Counted from the stretch's first letter, positions 1 to 7,088 are shown. The stretch: DNA of 8,790 bases from Chloroflexota bacterium (GCA_013698385.1 JACCVB010000299.1:1-8790); one strand, 5' to 3'. The notes: generated from the sequence alone by a model not told the origin. Translations and numbers: made by a program.

Positions 1-1
1 C

Positions 2-407
2 TTCCAGGTGGAAGGCCGCACGGTCACGACGTTCGGCAGTGAGGGCATCGCCCTCCTCGATGGTCCGAAGACCCGCGCAGATTTCGATGACCTTCTGCCC
101 TCGATCTTCGGTCGAACGGCCAGCGTCGGGCGCCGCGATCGGCAACCCGGCCCGCGTCAGCGGCAATGCGAATGTCTTCGAGGCAACCTTCCGGATCGCG
201 ATCCTGGACGGCTCGGGGAAGGTGCTCGTCGATCGGCAGGCGATGGCCACGTGCGGGACCGGCTGCCGGGGCACGTTCGAGAAGACGCTCGCGTACTCGG
301 TCGACAAGGCGCAATGGGGCACCCTGCGGACCTACTTCGGCTCGGCCAAGGATGGTCGGCCGGAAGACGTTCGCGACTACCCGGTCTGGCTCACGCCGGG
401 CGGCTGA
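2..407 (+). pseudogene. GerMN-Gmad2 domain protein, 3' part, frameshifted (cut by left edge)
   Basis: This is the C-terminal part of an exported GerMN/Gmad2 protein. Such proteins are related to spore-germination and lipoprotein modules and are thought to act at the cell envelope. From position 2 to about 109 one frame encodes the end of a GerMN domain (VEGRTVTTFGSEG, then a TRADFDDLLPSIF motif). From about 111 to the TGA at 405-407 the next frame encodes an Ig-like Gmad2 domain (GNPARVSGNANVFEAT, ILDGSGKVLVDRQA, a Cys pair in TCGTGC, SAKDG, a final PVWLTP). Joining the frames by removing one G at 110/111 gives the expected LLPSIFVERPASGAAIG linker. The change is therefore a single-base insertion, either a real mutation or a sequencing error. 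If it is an error, this is an intact gene. The ATG at 39 in the second frame is not a real start. The signal peptide and start are outside the window. Domain identity is from family recall and fairly firm. Confidence 0.75.
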
Positions 408-475
408 CCGCCGCGGGTCCGGAGCGCGGGCCGTGAGGTATCATCCGCAGGCTCTGTCAAACGAGCACCCTCGGT

Positions 476-861
<386 letters not shown>

Positions 862-886
862 CGGTCGGTGGCCTTCAGATCCCGGC

Positions 887-1336
887 TCAGATGCTGGGCT
901 CCCAGCGGTAGCGGACGTCGGGCTCGCGCTCCTCGTTCTCGGCTCCGTCGGTCAACTCGAGGGCGACGAAACCGTTGGCCTCGTAGAAGCGCCGCGCCTG
1001 CTTGTTGACCTGGAAGGTCCACAGGTCGAGCGGACCGCCGGAGCGCAGCTTCGCCAGATCCAGAAGGCGGCGCCCGATCCCCTCGCCGCGCCGATCTGGT
1101 GCGACGTAGAGGTGCTCCACCCATCCTGGCCGCAGCGAGAGCATGCCCACGATCTCGTGGCCATCGACGGCGACCCACGTCTCCGTATCCGGGATGACGA
1201 CGTCCCGGATCCAGCGGCGGACCTGAGCGTCGGTGTGGACGAGCCTGACGGTCGGGACCGCCGCATGAAACGACGCGAGGTAGACCTCGGCGACCGAGGC
1301 CGCATCCGTCGGCCCAGCGCGTCGAACTGCGATCAT
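887..1336 (-). CDS. GNAT family N-acetyltransferase
   Basis: This 149-residue, single-domain, cytosolic Gcn5-related acetyltransferase would transfer acetyl from acetyl-CoA to an amine. The substrate cannot be predicted. The N-terminal VRRAGPTDAASVAEVYLASF is the usual beta1-alpha1 start. WVAVDGHEIVGMLSL forms the central strands, and LYVAPDRRGEGIGRRLLDLA at 77-96 is motif A with the R-x-x-G-x-G pyrophosphate loop (R83, G86, G88). NKQARRFYEANGF at 111-123 is the motif B region. I chose the ATG at 1336 because the GNAT fold begins there. An in-frame GTG at 1432 would add 32 residues unlike the family. A TACCCT box 8 nt before the ATG could give a near-leaderless transcript. The gene lies within the putative island, directly after the recombinase remnant. 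Confidence 0.88.
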   Translation of the reverse strand: MIAVRRAGPTDAASVAEVYLASFHAAVPTVRLVHTDAQVRRWIRDVVIPDTETWVAVDGHEIVGMLSLRPGWVEHLYVAPDRRGEGIGRRLLDLAKLRSGGPLDLWTFQVNKQARRFYEANGFVALELTDGAENEEREPDVRYRWEPSI

Positions 1337-1344
1337 CGCTCGGA

Positions 1345-1350
1345 AGGGTA
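1345..1350 (-). promoter_or_regulatory. Possible -10 box (TACCCT) of the acetyltransferase gene
   Basis: On the minus strand TACCCT (TAnnnT) lies 8 nt upstream of the ATG at 1336, which would put the transcript start at or next to the start codon. No clear -35 and no strong Shine-Dalgarno sequence are visible. Two other genes in the window have the same geometry, which adds a little weight. Confidence 0.25.
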
Positions 1351-1532
1351 TCCCGTGGCCTTCTCGAGTCCGTGTAGCGAGCGCCCACGCCGTATCATCC
1401 GTCGACTTCCAGACCAACGAAAAATTGACCACAGGGATTCAAGCGTCGCTTCGACGTTCCATGTTTTAAGCGCTGAGGCCGCTCATATCCGACTACAGAT
1501 GGTTGCCTCGGCGGGAATCATTTACTCGGACT

Positions 1533-1569
1533 GGGGAACATTGAACCGCCCTGGGTTCCGTGGTGTCCC
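1533..1569. repeat. Small inverted repeat resembling an insertion-sequence end
   Basis: GAACC (1543-1547) and GGTTC (1554-1558) form a hairpin with loop GCCCTG. It is flanked by an imperfect outer pair, GGGAACA and TGTCCC. The GAACCGCCCTGGGTTC pattern reminds me of ends seen in some IS3-family elements, but no transposase is nearby and there is no second end in the window. It may equally be a regulatory hairpin. Confidence 0.2.
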
Positions 1570-1683
1570 AGAAGATTGGGCTTGATGCGGACGCGTCGAG
1601 CTCTTGTCGGCACCAGGATTACCTCGAACTCAGGTGTGGGCTCACGCAATCGATCGATCGCGTAGCCACCGATCCCGTCACTG

Positions 1684-1758
1684 ACTTCGATGTCGAGCTG
1701 CAAACGCGCAGGGACATTCAGGTAGATCGCGGTGGTGTGACTCCCCTCGCCCCGACCA
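1684..1758. repeat. Partial island-end repeat, third copy (recombinase tail side plus att core)
   Basis: This segment aligns without gaps to 6835-6909 with about 80% identity (15 mismatches in 75). It ends in the 13-bp core CTCGCCCCGACCA (1746-1758), shared with the tRNA-Pro 3' end (540-552) and with 6897-6909. On the minus strand it encodes GRGEGSHTTAIYLNVPARLQ followed by IEVS, clearly related to GRGERSRTTARHLNVPAS at the second recombinase remnant. To the right of the core the sequence is unrelated, so only one side of the junction survives. I read it as an old element boundary. Confidence 0.65.
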
Positions 1759-1848
1759 GAACAGCCGTTCTAATACTAAACTCATCACCGAGCGTCTGTA
1801 CTCAACCGAGCGAGCCGACGGCCAGGACAGCGCAGCGGTTGGGCATCA

Positions 1849-1890
1849 GGCCTTGCGGTAGCGGTCGCACTGGCAGCCGCACCGCAGGCC
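1849..1890 (-). terminator. Terminator-like hairpin downstream of the potassium permease gene
   Basis: On the plus strand, GGCC-T-TGCGGT (1849-1859) pairs with ACCGCAGGCC (1881-1890). This gives 10 base pairs with one bulged T, and a further GCGG/CCGC stem lies inside. It is about 60 bp past the permease stop codon. No T-tract follows on the minus strand, so it is a hairpin-only terminator candidate or an RNA-stabilising 3' stem. Confidence 0.4.
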
Positions 1891-1950
1891 GAACCACAGC
1901 ACCGATCCTGTCCATTTCCGTCGAAGGCTGGTCGCAAGCCGAGGTGACCG

Positions 1951-4020
1951 TTACTGGCCGGCGATCGTGGTGACTTCGCCGTCGGTCTCCGGACGGCCCG
2001 GCGGACCCTCGGCGCCGTGCTTTTCGTGCCGGTACGGAACGTTGACGACGACGGTGTGCGACCGCCCGAGCAGAGCCGCTCGGAGGCGCTTGGCGGACTG
2101 GTTGTAGAGGAGCCGCTCCCACCAACTGCTTGCCACGTACTCGGGGAGGACCACGAACGTGATCGGCTCAGGCTTGCCGGGCGGCCATGCCGCGTCGAGC
2201 ACGTCGAGGTAGGCGAGCAGGGGTCCGGCGAGGGCCCGGTACGGTGAGTCGACGACCACGAGGGGGACGCCCGGGATCTGGCGCTCGAACGCCTCGCGAA
2301 CCCGGGCCGCGTCGTCCGGATCGGCCGAGATGTGGACGGCCCGGATATCGTCGTCGATCGAGCGGCCGACGTTGACGGCCTGGATGGTCGACCGGTCGAC
2401 GCCGTGGATCGGCACGACGACGCGCTCCTCGCGCTTGGGCGCCGAGACGACCAGCGCCGGATCGACCGCGAGCTGACGCCGGGACCGCCCGTACTGGCGG
2501 CTGATGAACAGCATCATCCCGACCAGGACTGGGACGAGGATGACCACCAGATACGCACCATCGGCGAACTTCTCGAAGACCACGATGCCGAGGACGACTG
2601 CTGTTAGGACACCACCCGCAGCGTTCACGCCAAGGCGCCAGCGCCACCCTCCCTCCCGGCCGCGGAGCCAATGCTTGACCATCCCGAGCTGACTCAAAGT
2701 GAAGCAGAGGAAGACGCCGACCGAGTAGAGCGGGATGAGCGCGTGGGTGTCACCGCCGAATGCGGCGAGGAGAAGGAATGCGACCGCGGCGAGGAGGACG
2801 ATCCCCCACGAGTACGCAAGCCGATCGCCGCGGAACGAGAACTGGCGAGGCATGTAGCCGTCCTCGGCGAGGATCGCAGCCAGGCGGGGGAATGCATTGA
2901 AGCTCGTGTTCGCCGCGAGGAACAGGATGAGCGCGGTGCTCGCGGCGAAGGCGTAGAACAGCGGCGACCCGACGCCGAACGCCGTTCGGGCGGCGAGAGC
3001 GACGATCGACGGCCCACCTTCCTCCGTCGGACGAAGGCCGAAGGCGACGGCGAATACGGTGAGGCCGATGAAGAGGATCGCGAGGAGGACGGCCATGGTC
3101 GTCATCGTGTCCGCCGCGTTCTTCGCTTCCGGTGGCTTGAACGCCGGCACGCCGTTCGCGATCGCCTCGACCCCGGTCAGGGCTACCGAGCCGCCGGCGA
3201 ACGCCTTGAGGAGGAGGAGGACGCCGAGCGTCTCCGTTCCGAACGGGACAGCGTCAGGCTCCGGCGGCACCGGCACGACCGTCCCCGTCGCGATCCGGAC
3301 GGCCCCGATGGCGACAATCGCGAGGGCCAGCCCGACAAAGAGGTAGGTCGGGACCGCGAAGATGTTCCCCGACTCCCGCAGGCCTCGGAGGTTGGCGATC
3401 GTGATCAGGGAGATCGCCAGGAAGGCGATCTCGATTCGGAAGTCGTAGGCGGCCGGGATGACCGATTGGATCTGGGCGATGGCGGCGGCCGTGGAGACGG
3501 CGACGGTCATGACGTAGTCGATGAGGAGTGCCGCGGCGGCGATCAGCCCGAAGATGGGCGCGAGGTTCGTCCGGGCGACTACGTAGGCGCCGCCGCCGTT
3601 GGGGTAGGCGCGGCAGACCTGACGATAGGACACGGAAACGACGGCGAGGAGGATGGCGATCGCCACAGCCACCTGGACCGAAACGAGGAGCAAACCGGCA
3701 CCCGCGACGAGGAGCACGCGCAGGATCTCTTCGGTCGCATAAGCCGAGGAGCTGATCGCATCGGAGCTGAAGATCGCCAAAGCCTTCTTCTTCGTTAGGC
3801 GCTCTTCGATCTCCTCCTGGTTCGCGAGCGGTCGCCCGAATATCGCCTGCCGCAGGCGGGCCACCGCCCGTCCACGCGCCGTCCTCGGCACGGATGCCGC
3901 CTCCCGAGCGACGAGCTGCCCCGGCCCCGCGTAGCGGAAGTAGGGCGAGTGCGGCCGCTCGACTCGGACTCGTCGATCACCCGCCTTTCGCCCCTGGAGC
4001 GGCCGCCGTCCCCCGATCAC
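1951..4020 (-). CDS. kimA: KimA-like APC superfamily potassium permease
   Basis: This 689-residue membrane protein belongs to the APC superfamily subgroup of Bacillus KimA (YdaO), a proton-coupled K+ importer. About 12 membrane segments fill residues 80-508. The hallmark FSSDAISSSAYATEEIL at 84-100 matches the KimA start; D87 and Y94 have the spacing of the K+-binding D36/Y43 pair I recall for KimA. ALTGVEAIANGVPAFKPPEA at 280-299 and the cytosolic domain from about 520 to the end also fit the family. The N terminus has about 50 extra residues (YFRYAGPGQLVARE), which I believe occur in related permeases. The first in-frame start is GTG at 4020, without a clear ribosome site; GTGs at residues 44 and 53 are alternatives. 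It follows the 87-residue gene by 36 bp, probably in one transcript, downstream of kdpDE. An amino-acid permease is the main alternative, but sequence and context favour K+. Confidence 0.8.
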   Translation of the reverse strand: MIGGRRPLQGRKAGDRRVRVERPHSPYFRYAGPGQLVAREAASVPRTARGRAVARLRQAIFGRPLANQEEIEERLTKKKALAIFSSDAISSSAYATEEILRVLLVAGAGLLLVSVQVAVAIAILLAVVSVSYRQVCRAYPNGGGAYVVARTNLAPIFGLIAAAALLIDYVMTVAVSTAAAIAQIQSVIPAAYDFRIEIAFLAISLITIANLRGLRESGNIFAVPTYLFVGLALAIVAIGAVRIATGTVVPVPPEPDAVPFGTETLGVLLLLKAFAGGSVALTGVEAIANGVPAFKPPEAKNAADTMTTMAVLLAILFIGLTVFAVAFGLRPTEEGGPSIVALAARTAFGVGSPLFYAFAASTALILFLAANTSFNAFPRLAAILAEDGYMPRQFSFRGDRLAYSWGIVLLAAVAFLLLAAFGGDTHALIPLYSVGVFLCFTLSQLGMVKHWLRGREGGWRWRLGVNAAGGVLTAVVLGIVVFEKFADGAYLVVILVPVLVGMMLFISRQYGRSRRQLAVDPALVVSAPKREERVVVPIHGVDRSTIQAVNVGRSIDDDIRAVHISADPDDAARVREAFERQIPGVPLVVVDSPYRALAGPLLAYLDVLDAAWPPGKPEPITFVVLPEYVASSWWERLLYNQSAKRLRAALLGRSHTVVVNVPYRHEKHGAEGPPGRPETDGEVTTIAGQ

Positions 4021-4056
4021 CGCGCGGGCGCCCGGTAACGGCCCGCGATCGAGCCG

Positions 4057-4320
4057 TCAGTCATCGATCGCAGGACCGATAACGAGGCTAACTGCGACAC
4101 CCGGCGCCGCCGCGCGCTGGAGGGTAAACCGGACGCGAGCCTCCTGTGCCCGCGCGAGGCCCGGGCCGGCAGCTCGCTCACCCGCGCTCAGCCCAATAAG
4201 CCGGACCCTCCGCGCCTGGCCGCGCCGGACGAGCGTGATCGCGACATCGATCTCGGCGAGGGCTATCTCGAGCGGGTCGGCGATCGAGGCAGGGCGAACC
4301 TGCGACCAGAGGCGGTTCAT
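4057..4320 (-). CDS. Conserved-looking 87-residue protein of unknown function
   Basis: I do not recognise this protein. It is soluble, with no membrane segment or signal peptide. It has a helical N-terminal part (ADPLEIALAEIDVAITLVRR, residues 15-34), a basic strand (QARRVRLIGLSAGERAA) and a C-terminal strand pair (RVRFTLQRAA, GVAVSLVIGP). The ATG at 4320 is preceded by TTGAGGC, a weak ribosome site, and by TACGGT 6 nt upstream, a possible -10 for a leaderless message. It sits in the 385-bp gap between kdpE and the permease gene, and its high third-position GC supports real coding. Position suggests a small accessory or regulatory partner of the permease, but that is inference from neighbours only. 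Confidence 0.55.
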   Translation of the reverse strand: MNRLWSQVRPASIADPLEIALAEIDVAITLVRRGQARRVRLIGLSAGERAAGPGLARAQEARVRFTLQRAAAPGVAVSLVIGPAIDD

Positions 4321-4354
4321 GCCTCAACCGTAGGCCGAGGTCCCAAGAGGGCAC

Positions 4355-4377
4355 GGCCCGCGAGGCGGCCGCGGGCC
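4355..4377 (-). promoter_or_regulatory. GC-rich hairpin between kdpE and the 87-residue gene
   Basis: GGCCCGCG (4355-4362) and CGCGGGCC (4370-4377) form a perfect 8-bp stem with a 7-nt loop. It is about 30 bp past the kdpE stop and 35 bp before the next gene. It could end or attenuate the kdpDE transcript, or sit in the leader of the permease transcript. There is no T-tract. Confidence 0.4.
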
Positions 4378-4395
4378 TCAACAGCCGCTCAACAG
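4377..4395 (-). promoter_or_regulatory. 11-bp-phased direct repeat, candidate KdpE-type operator
   Basis: On the minus strand the sequence is CTGTTGAG-CGG-CTGTTGAG: two perfect 8-bp half-sites with an 11-bp period. OmpR/PhoB-family regulators bind head-to-tail to direct repeats of this period, for example the Pho box built on CTGTCAT. It lies 11 bp past the kdpE stop and 57 bp upstream of the 87-residue gene that precedes the permease. KdpE is the obvious candidate ligand. Binding is inferred. Confidence 0.45.
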
Positions 4396-4405
4396 TCCCT
4401 CGGGC

Positions 4406-5110
4406 TCAGGCCTCGCGAATCCGGTAACCGACACCCGGCTCGGAGGTGATCAGGTCGCGGAACTCGCCCGTCGCATCAGCCGCGGCGATCTTCCGCCGTA
4501 GCCGGCTGACGTAGACGTGAAGGTAATGGTCCTCGCCGGAGTACTGCTGCCCCCATACGGCCCGCAATAGCCGGCCGTGGGTCACCAGCCGCCCCGACTG
4601 GCTCATCAGCACCTTGAGCAGCTCGTACTCGCGGGGCGTCAGGTCGATCGGCTCGCCGCCGATCCGGACCTCGCGCCGGGCGACATCGAGCGTCAGCGGC
4701 CCGAGTCGTAGGGAGCCCGCGCCGTCCGCCGCCGGCCCCGCGGCCCGCCGGAGCAGTGCGGCGACCCGAGCCCGGAGCTCCTCCAGGCCGAACGGCTTCG
4801 TCACGTAATCGTCGGCGCCCAGCTCCAGCGCCGCGACCTTGTCGCGTTCCTCGCCGCGTGCCGAAAGGATGAGGATCGGCGTCGTGGCATCGCGACGGAA
4901 ACGCCGGATGACGGACGTGCCGTCGGCATCGGGCAGCCCGAGGTCGAGGACGACGAGGTCCGGCCGCTGCGCATCCCAGGCCCGCAGCGCCTCGTCGGCG
5001 GTGCCAGCCTCTCGGACCCCGTAGCCGTGGGCGTTGAGGTTCGACGTAATGAGGGTGCGGGTCGGTTCGTCATCCTCCACGACGAGCAGCCGCGCTCCGC
5101 CGGCCGTCAT
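4406..5110 (-). CDS. kdpE: KdpE-type OmpR-family response regulator
   Basis: This 234-residue two-component regulator has an N-terminal receiver domain (residues 6-118): acidic pair D13/D14 in VVEDDEP, phosphoacceptor D56 in LVVLDLGLPDADG, S83 in ILSARGEERDK and K105 in DDYVTKPF. A winged-helix DNA-binding domain follows (about 132-232), with LTPREYELLKVLMSQSGRLV, the recognition-helix region DHYLHVYVSRLRRKI and the terminal wing EPGVGYRI. AARGEERDKVAALELGADDY-type receivers and this wing are typical of KdpE. Its ATG overlaps the kdpD stop (ATGA, 5107-5110), showing translational coupling, and GAGG lies 7 nt upstream. KdpE normally activates potassium uptake genes. No kdpFABC is visible here, so the adjacent permease is the likely target. 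Confidence 0.92.
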   Translation of the reverse strand: MTAGGARLLVVEDDEPTRTLITSNLNAHGYGVREAGTADEALRAWDAQRPDLVVLDLGLPDADGTSVIRRFRRDATTPILILSARGEERDKVAALELGADDYVTKPFGLEELRARVAALLRRAAGPAADGAGSLRLGPLTLDVARREVRIGGEPIDLTPREYELLKVLMSQSGRLVTHGRLLRAVWGQQYSGEDHYLHVYVSRLRRKIAAADATGEFRDLITSEPGVGYRIREA

Positions 5111-6723
5111 GCTTCCGCCTCGCCGGGTGGCTCGGGAGCGGCTCGGAGGAAGAGGTCGACAGCCAGCCCCCCGAGGTCGCTCCGACCGGCCGAGACTTCG
5201 CCATCCATCGCCTCGGCCAGGCCACGCACCACGGCGAGGCCGATCCCGAGCCCGCGTCGCGACCCCTCGCCGGAGCGTGGCACCCGGTAGAACTTCTCGA
5301 ACAGGCGTTCCTCGGCTTCTGGCGGAACGCCTGGGCCTCCGTCCTCGACCCGGACGCGGACCCGGCCGGGGCAGGCCGCCGCCGCGACGCGGATCGGGGC
5401 GAGTGGCGCGTACTTCGCGGCGTTCTCGAGCAGGTTCGTGAGAATCTCGTCGAAGTGGACGGCGTCTGCCCGGACAGGTGGCAGTCCCGGCTCGAACCGG
5501 AGCTCGATCTCGTGGCCGCCGAGGGTCCGCGCCAGCCGTCCGACGACGGGCTCGACCAGATCCTCAATGTCGAGGACCTCGAGGGTCGGGCGGAGCGCGC
5601 CGCCCTCGATCCGGCTCATGTCGAGCAGGTTGCGAACGAGGCCGTTGAGGCGGTCGGCCTCGAGGTCGATCGTCTGCGCCGCCGCGCGGCGCTCATCGTC
5701 AGTCCAGTTGACCTCCGGATCCATGAGACTGCCCGCCGCGGCGCGGATCGTGGCGAGTGGCGTGCGGAGGTCGTGCGACACCGAATCGAGGAGCGCGTCC
5801 TTGAGCGCCTCGCCCTGCCGGGCCACCTCGGCGGCATTCGCCGCCTCGGCCAGCTGCTCGCGCTTGAAGGCAAGCCCAACCTGGTCCGCCGCGAGGCTGA
5901 GGAGGCGCGTCTCCTCGCGGTCGGGCAGCCCCTCCGCCCGGGCGCGCGTCGCCCAGATCGACCCGAGGGTGTCGTCGTCGGTCGCGATCTTCGCCCGGAA
6001 CTGCTCGGCCTCGGGACGGGTGGTTCGATCGCCTCGACGGTCCTGCGGGTGGTGCGCCCGGACCCAGCGCGCCGGGAGATCGCCCCGAGTCCGGGTCAGC
6101 AAAACATGGATCGATGGCGATGGGTGGGGGCCGGTCGACGAGTCGGCCACGATAACCTCGCGCACGCCGACCAGCCGGCCGATCCAGATCCGGTTCATCC
6201 GTGTTTCCGTCGCGAGACCCTCGACGATCGGCGGGAGGGCGTCCGCGACGCGCGGTTCGGTGGCGAGTGTCCGGCTGATCCGGAACAGGGCCTGCGATTC
6301 GCGCGCGCGACGAGCGGCGTCCTCAGCGCGCTCGGACTGGAGCGCCGCGAGGCGCCCGATCACGATCCCGACGAACAGCAGCAGGAGCAGGTTCAGCCAT
6401 TCCGTCGGGTCCTGGACGATCAGCGTGAAGCGCGGCGCAACGAACAACCAGTCGTAGAGAAGAAACGAAAGCACAGCGGCGGCGATCGCGGCCGGTGTGC
6501 CGAGGACCACCGCGACGCCGACGACCGCGACGAGGTAGATCGGCGATGCGTCGGGGATCGCGAGTGGGGGAGCCTCGACGAGGGCGATGGCCAGCGTCGC
6601 GACGGGGAAGAGTGCAACAGCTCCCGCGACGGCGAGGGCGCTCGACGAGCGGCGGCCCCGCCCGAACGATGGGCGTTTCAGATGCGACCGGAGCAGAGCG
6701 AGCGACACGAAGCGATCGTACAT
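5107..6723 (-). CDS. kdpD: Short KdpD-type sensor histidine kinase (DUF4118-GAF-HisKA-HATPase)
   Basis: This 538-residue inner-membrane sensor kinase would phosphorylate the overlapping KdpE-type regulator. Four membrane helices of the DUF4118 (KdpD transmembrane) domain span about 28-50, 60-75, 76-94 and 108-127, with the diagnostic FLLYDWLFVAPRFTLIVQDP between helices 3 and 4. A GAF-like region covers about 150-290. The dimerisation/phosphoacceptor domain has H317 in SVSHDLRTPLATIRAAAG. The ATPase domain has the N box NLLENAAKYAP (430-440), G1 VEDGGPGVP, F box LFEKFYR and G2 GLGIGLAVV (491-499), all intact. Unlike E. coli KdpD (894 residues) it lacks the N-terminal KdpD ATP-binding and universal-stress domains, as in many short KdpD homologues. 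I chose the ATG at 6723 because it gives a short cytosolic lead before helix 1; its ribosome site is weak. Confidence 0.92.
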   Translation of the reverse strand: MYDRFVSLALLRSHLKRPSFGRGRRSSSALAVAGAVALFPVATLAIALVEAPPLAIPDASPIYLVAVVGVAVVLGTPAAIAAAVLSFLLYDWLFVAPRFTLIVQDPTEWLNLLLLLFVGIVIGRLAALQSERAEDAARRARESQALFRISRTLATEPRVADALPPIVEGLATETRMNRIWIGRLVGVREVIVADSSTGPHPSPSIHVLLTRTRGDLPARWVRAHHPQDRRGDRTTRPEAEQFRAKIATDDDTLGSIWATRARAEGLPDREETRLLSLAADQVGLAFKREQLAEAANAAEVARQGEALKDALLDSVSHDLRTPLATIRAAAGSLMDPEVNWTDDERRAAAQTIDLEADRLNGLVRNLLDMSRIEGGALRPTLEVLDIEDLVEPVVGRLARTLGGHEIELRFEPGLPPVRADAVHFDEILTNLLENAAKYAPLAPIRVAAAACPGRVRVRVEDGGPGVPPEAEERLFEKFYRVPRSGEGSRRGLGIGLAVVRGLAEAMDGEVSAGRSDLGGLAVDLFLRAAPEPPGEAEA

Positions 6724-6736
6724 GCGCCACGCCGAG

Positions 6737-6753
6737 AGCGACCGTCAAGCGAC
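6737..6753 (-). promoter_or_regulatory. 11-bp-phased hexamer repeat upstream of kdpD
   Basis: On the minus strand GTCGCT occurs twice with an 11-bp period, 14-30 bp before the kdpD start. This is the spacing of OmpR-family sites, so it could mediate autoregulation. The half-site differs from the one upstream of the permease operon, and hexamers recur by chance in such GC-rich DNA. Confidence 0.2.
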
Positions 6754-6794
6754 AGAGTCACAACGATCAGGTATCAAGCCCGCACGATCCAGAG

Positions 6795-7088
6795 TCAGGC
6801 GGTCGAGCTGCGTAAGCAGCGCTCCGCCCCGGAAACTTCGATCTCCAGCGGCAAGGAGGCCGGGACATTCAGGTGCCTCGCCGTGGTTCGACTCCTCTCG
6901 CCCCGACCATTTGCGGATAATTCGAACTGCTCCGGCAGGACAGAAGCAAAGCCATGCGAGATCGCACCCTCCGTCAGGCGCAGGGTCATCTCGCGGAACC
7001 CGCGAACGTCGATCTTGGCGAACAGGGCTTGAGCTAGCGCCTTTCGTCCGGGGCCACCGTCAGCGGCCTCCCAGGTCGTGCGCAGGTC
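6795..7088 (-). pseudogene. Recombinase C-terminal remnant, copy 2, with intact C-terminal tail
   Basis: The minus strand encodes about 97 residues matching the end of the first recombinase remnant: LRTTWEAADGGPGRKALAQA, LFAKIDVRGFREMTLRLTEG, ISHGFASVLPEQFELSANGR. After GRGE it continues with RSRTTARHLNVPASLPLEIE and VSGAERCLRSSTA to a TGA, whereas copy 1 stops at GRGERI in the tRNA. Homology with copy 1 ends abruptly at 7088-7091, and unrelated sequence joins there, so catalytic and DNA-binding domains are missing. It is probably the left end of a second, decayed element, with the outer tail donated by the first. The family assignment has the same limits as for copy 1. Confidence 0.55.
6885..7088. 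repeat. Long direct repeat, copy 2 (attR-like)
   Basis: This is the distal copy of the 204-bp repeat that starts at 528. Its left end mimics the 3' end of tRNA-Pro: a TTCGACT T-loop-like stretch, then the T-stem 3' strand, the acceptor 3' strand CGCCCCG and ACCA (6899-6909). No tRNA 5' half precedes it. The perfect 29-bp match with copy 1 is 6893-6921. It therefore marks the probable right end of an island inserted at tRNA-Pro. Confidence 0.85.

Larger units (their letters stand above)
1337..1950. other. Gene-poor interval between acetyltransferase and potassium permease
   Basis: I see no intact gene in these 614 bp. The stretch 1400-1520 and the part around 1765-1790 are visibly richer in A/T than the flanking genes. 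The interval holds an inverted-repeat element (1533-1569), a partial copy of the island-end repeat (1684-1758) and a terminator-like hairpin after the permease (1849-1890). A minus-strand frame open from about 1782 to a stop at 1518 carries the recombinase tail-like peptide but has no start and no recombinase body. It looks like a patchwork of element ends. Confidence 0.6.

Noticed and set aside
2671..3798. A 375-codon plus-strand open frame opposite the permease gene
   Set aside because: It is extremely rich in Arg, Glu, Asp and Gly, with no domain. It mirrors the third-position GC of the permease gene on the other strand.
4021..4405. A c-di-AMP (ydaO/yuaA) riboswitch upstream of the KimA-like gene
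   Set aside because: Bacillus kimA has one, but the gaps here (36 bp and 85 bp) are too short and I see none of the expected conserved core; only a hairpin and a direct repeat are present.
5455..7032. A 525-codon plus-strand open frame opposite kdpD and the second repeat
   Set aside because: Low-complexity Arg/Asp/Glu composition and full overlap with a kinase that has every catalytic motif mark it as an antisense shadow.
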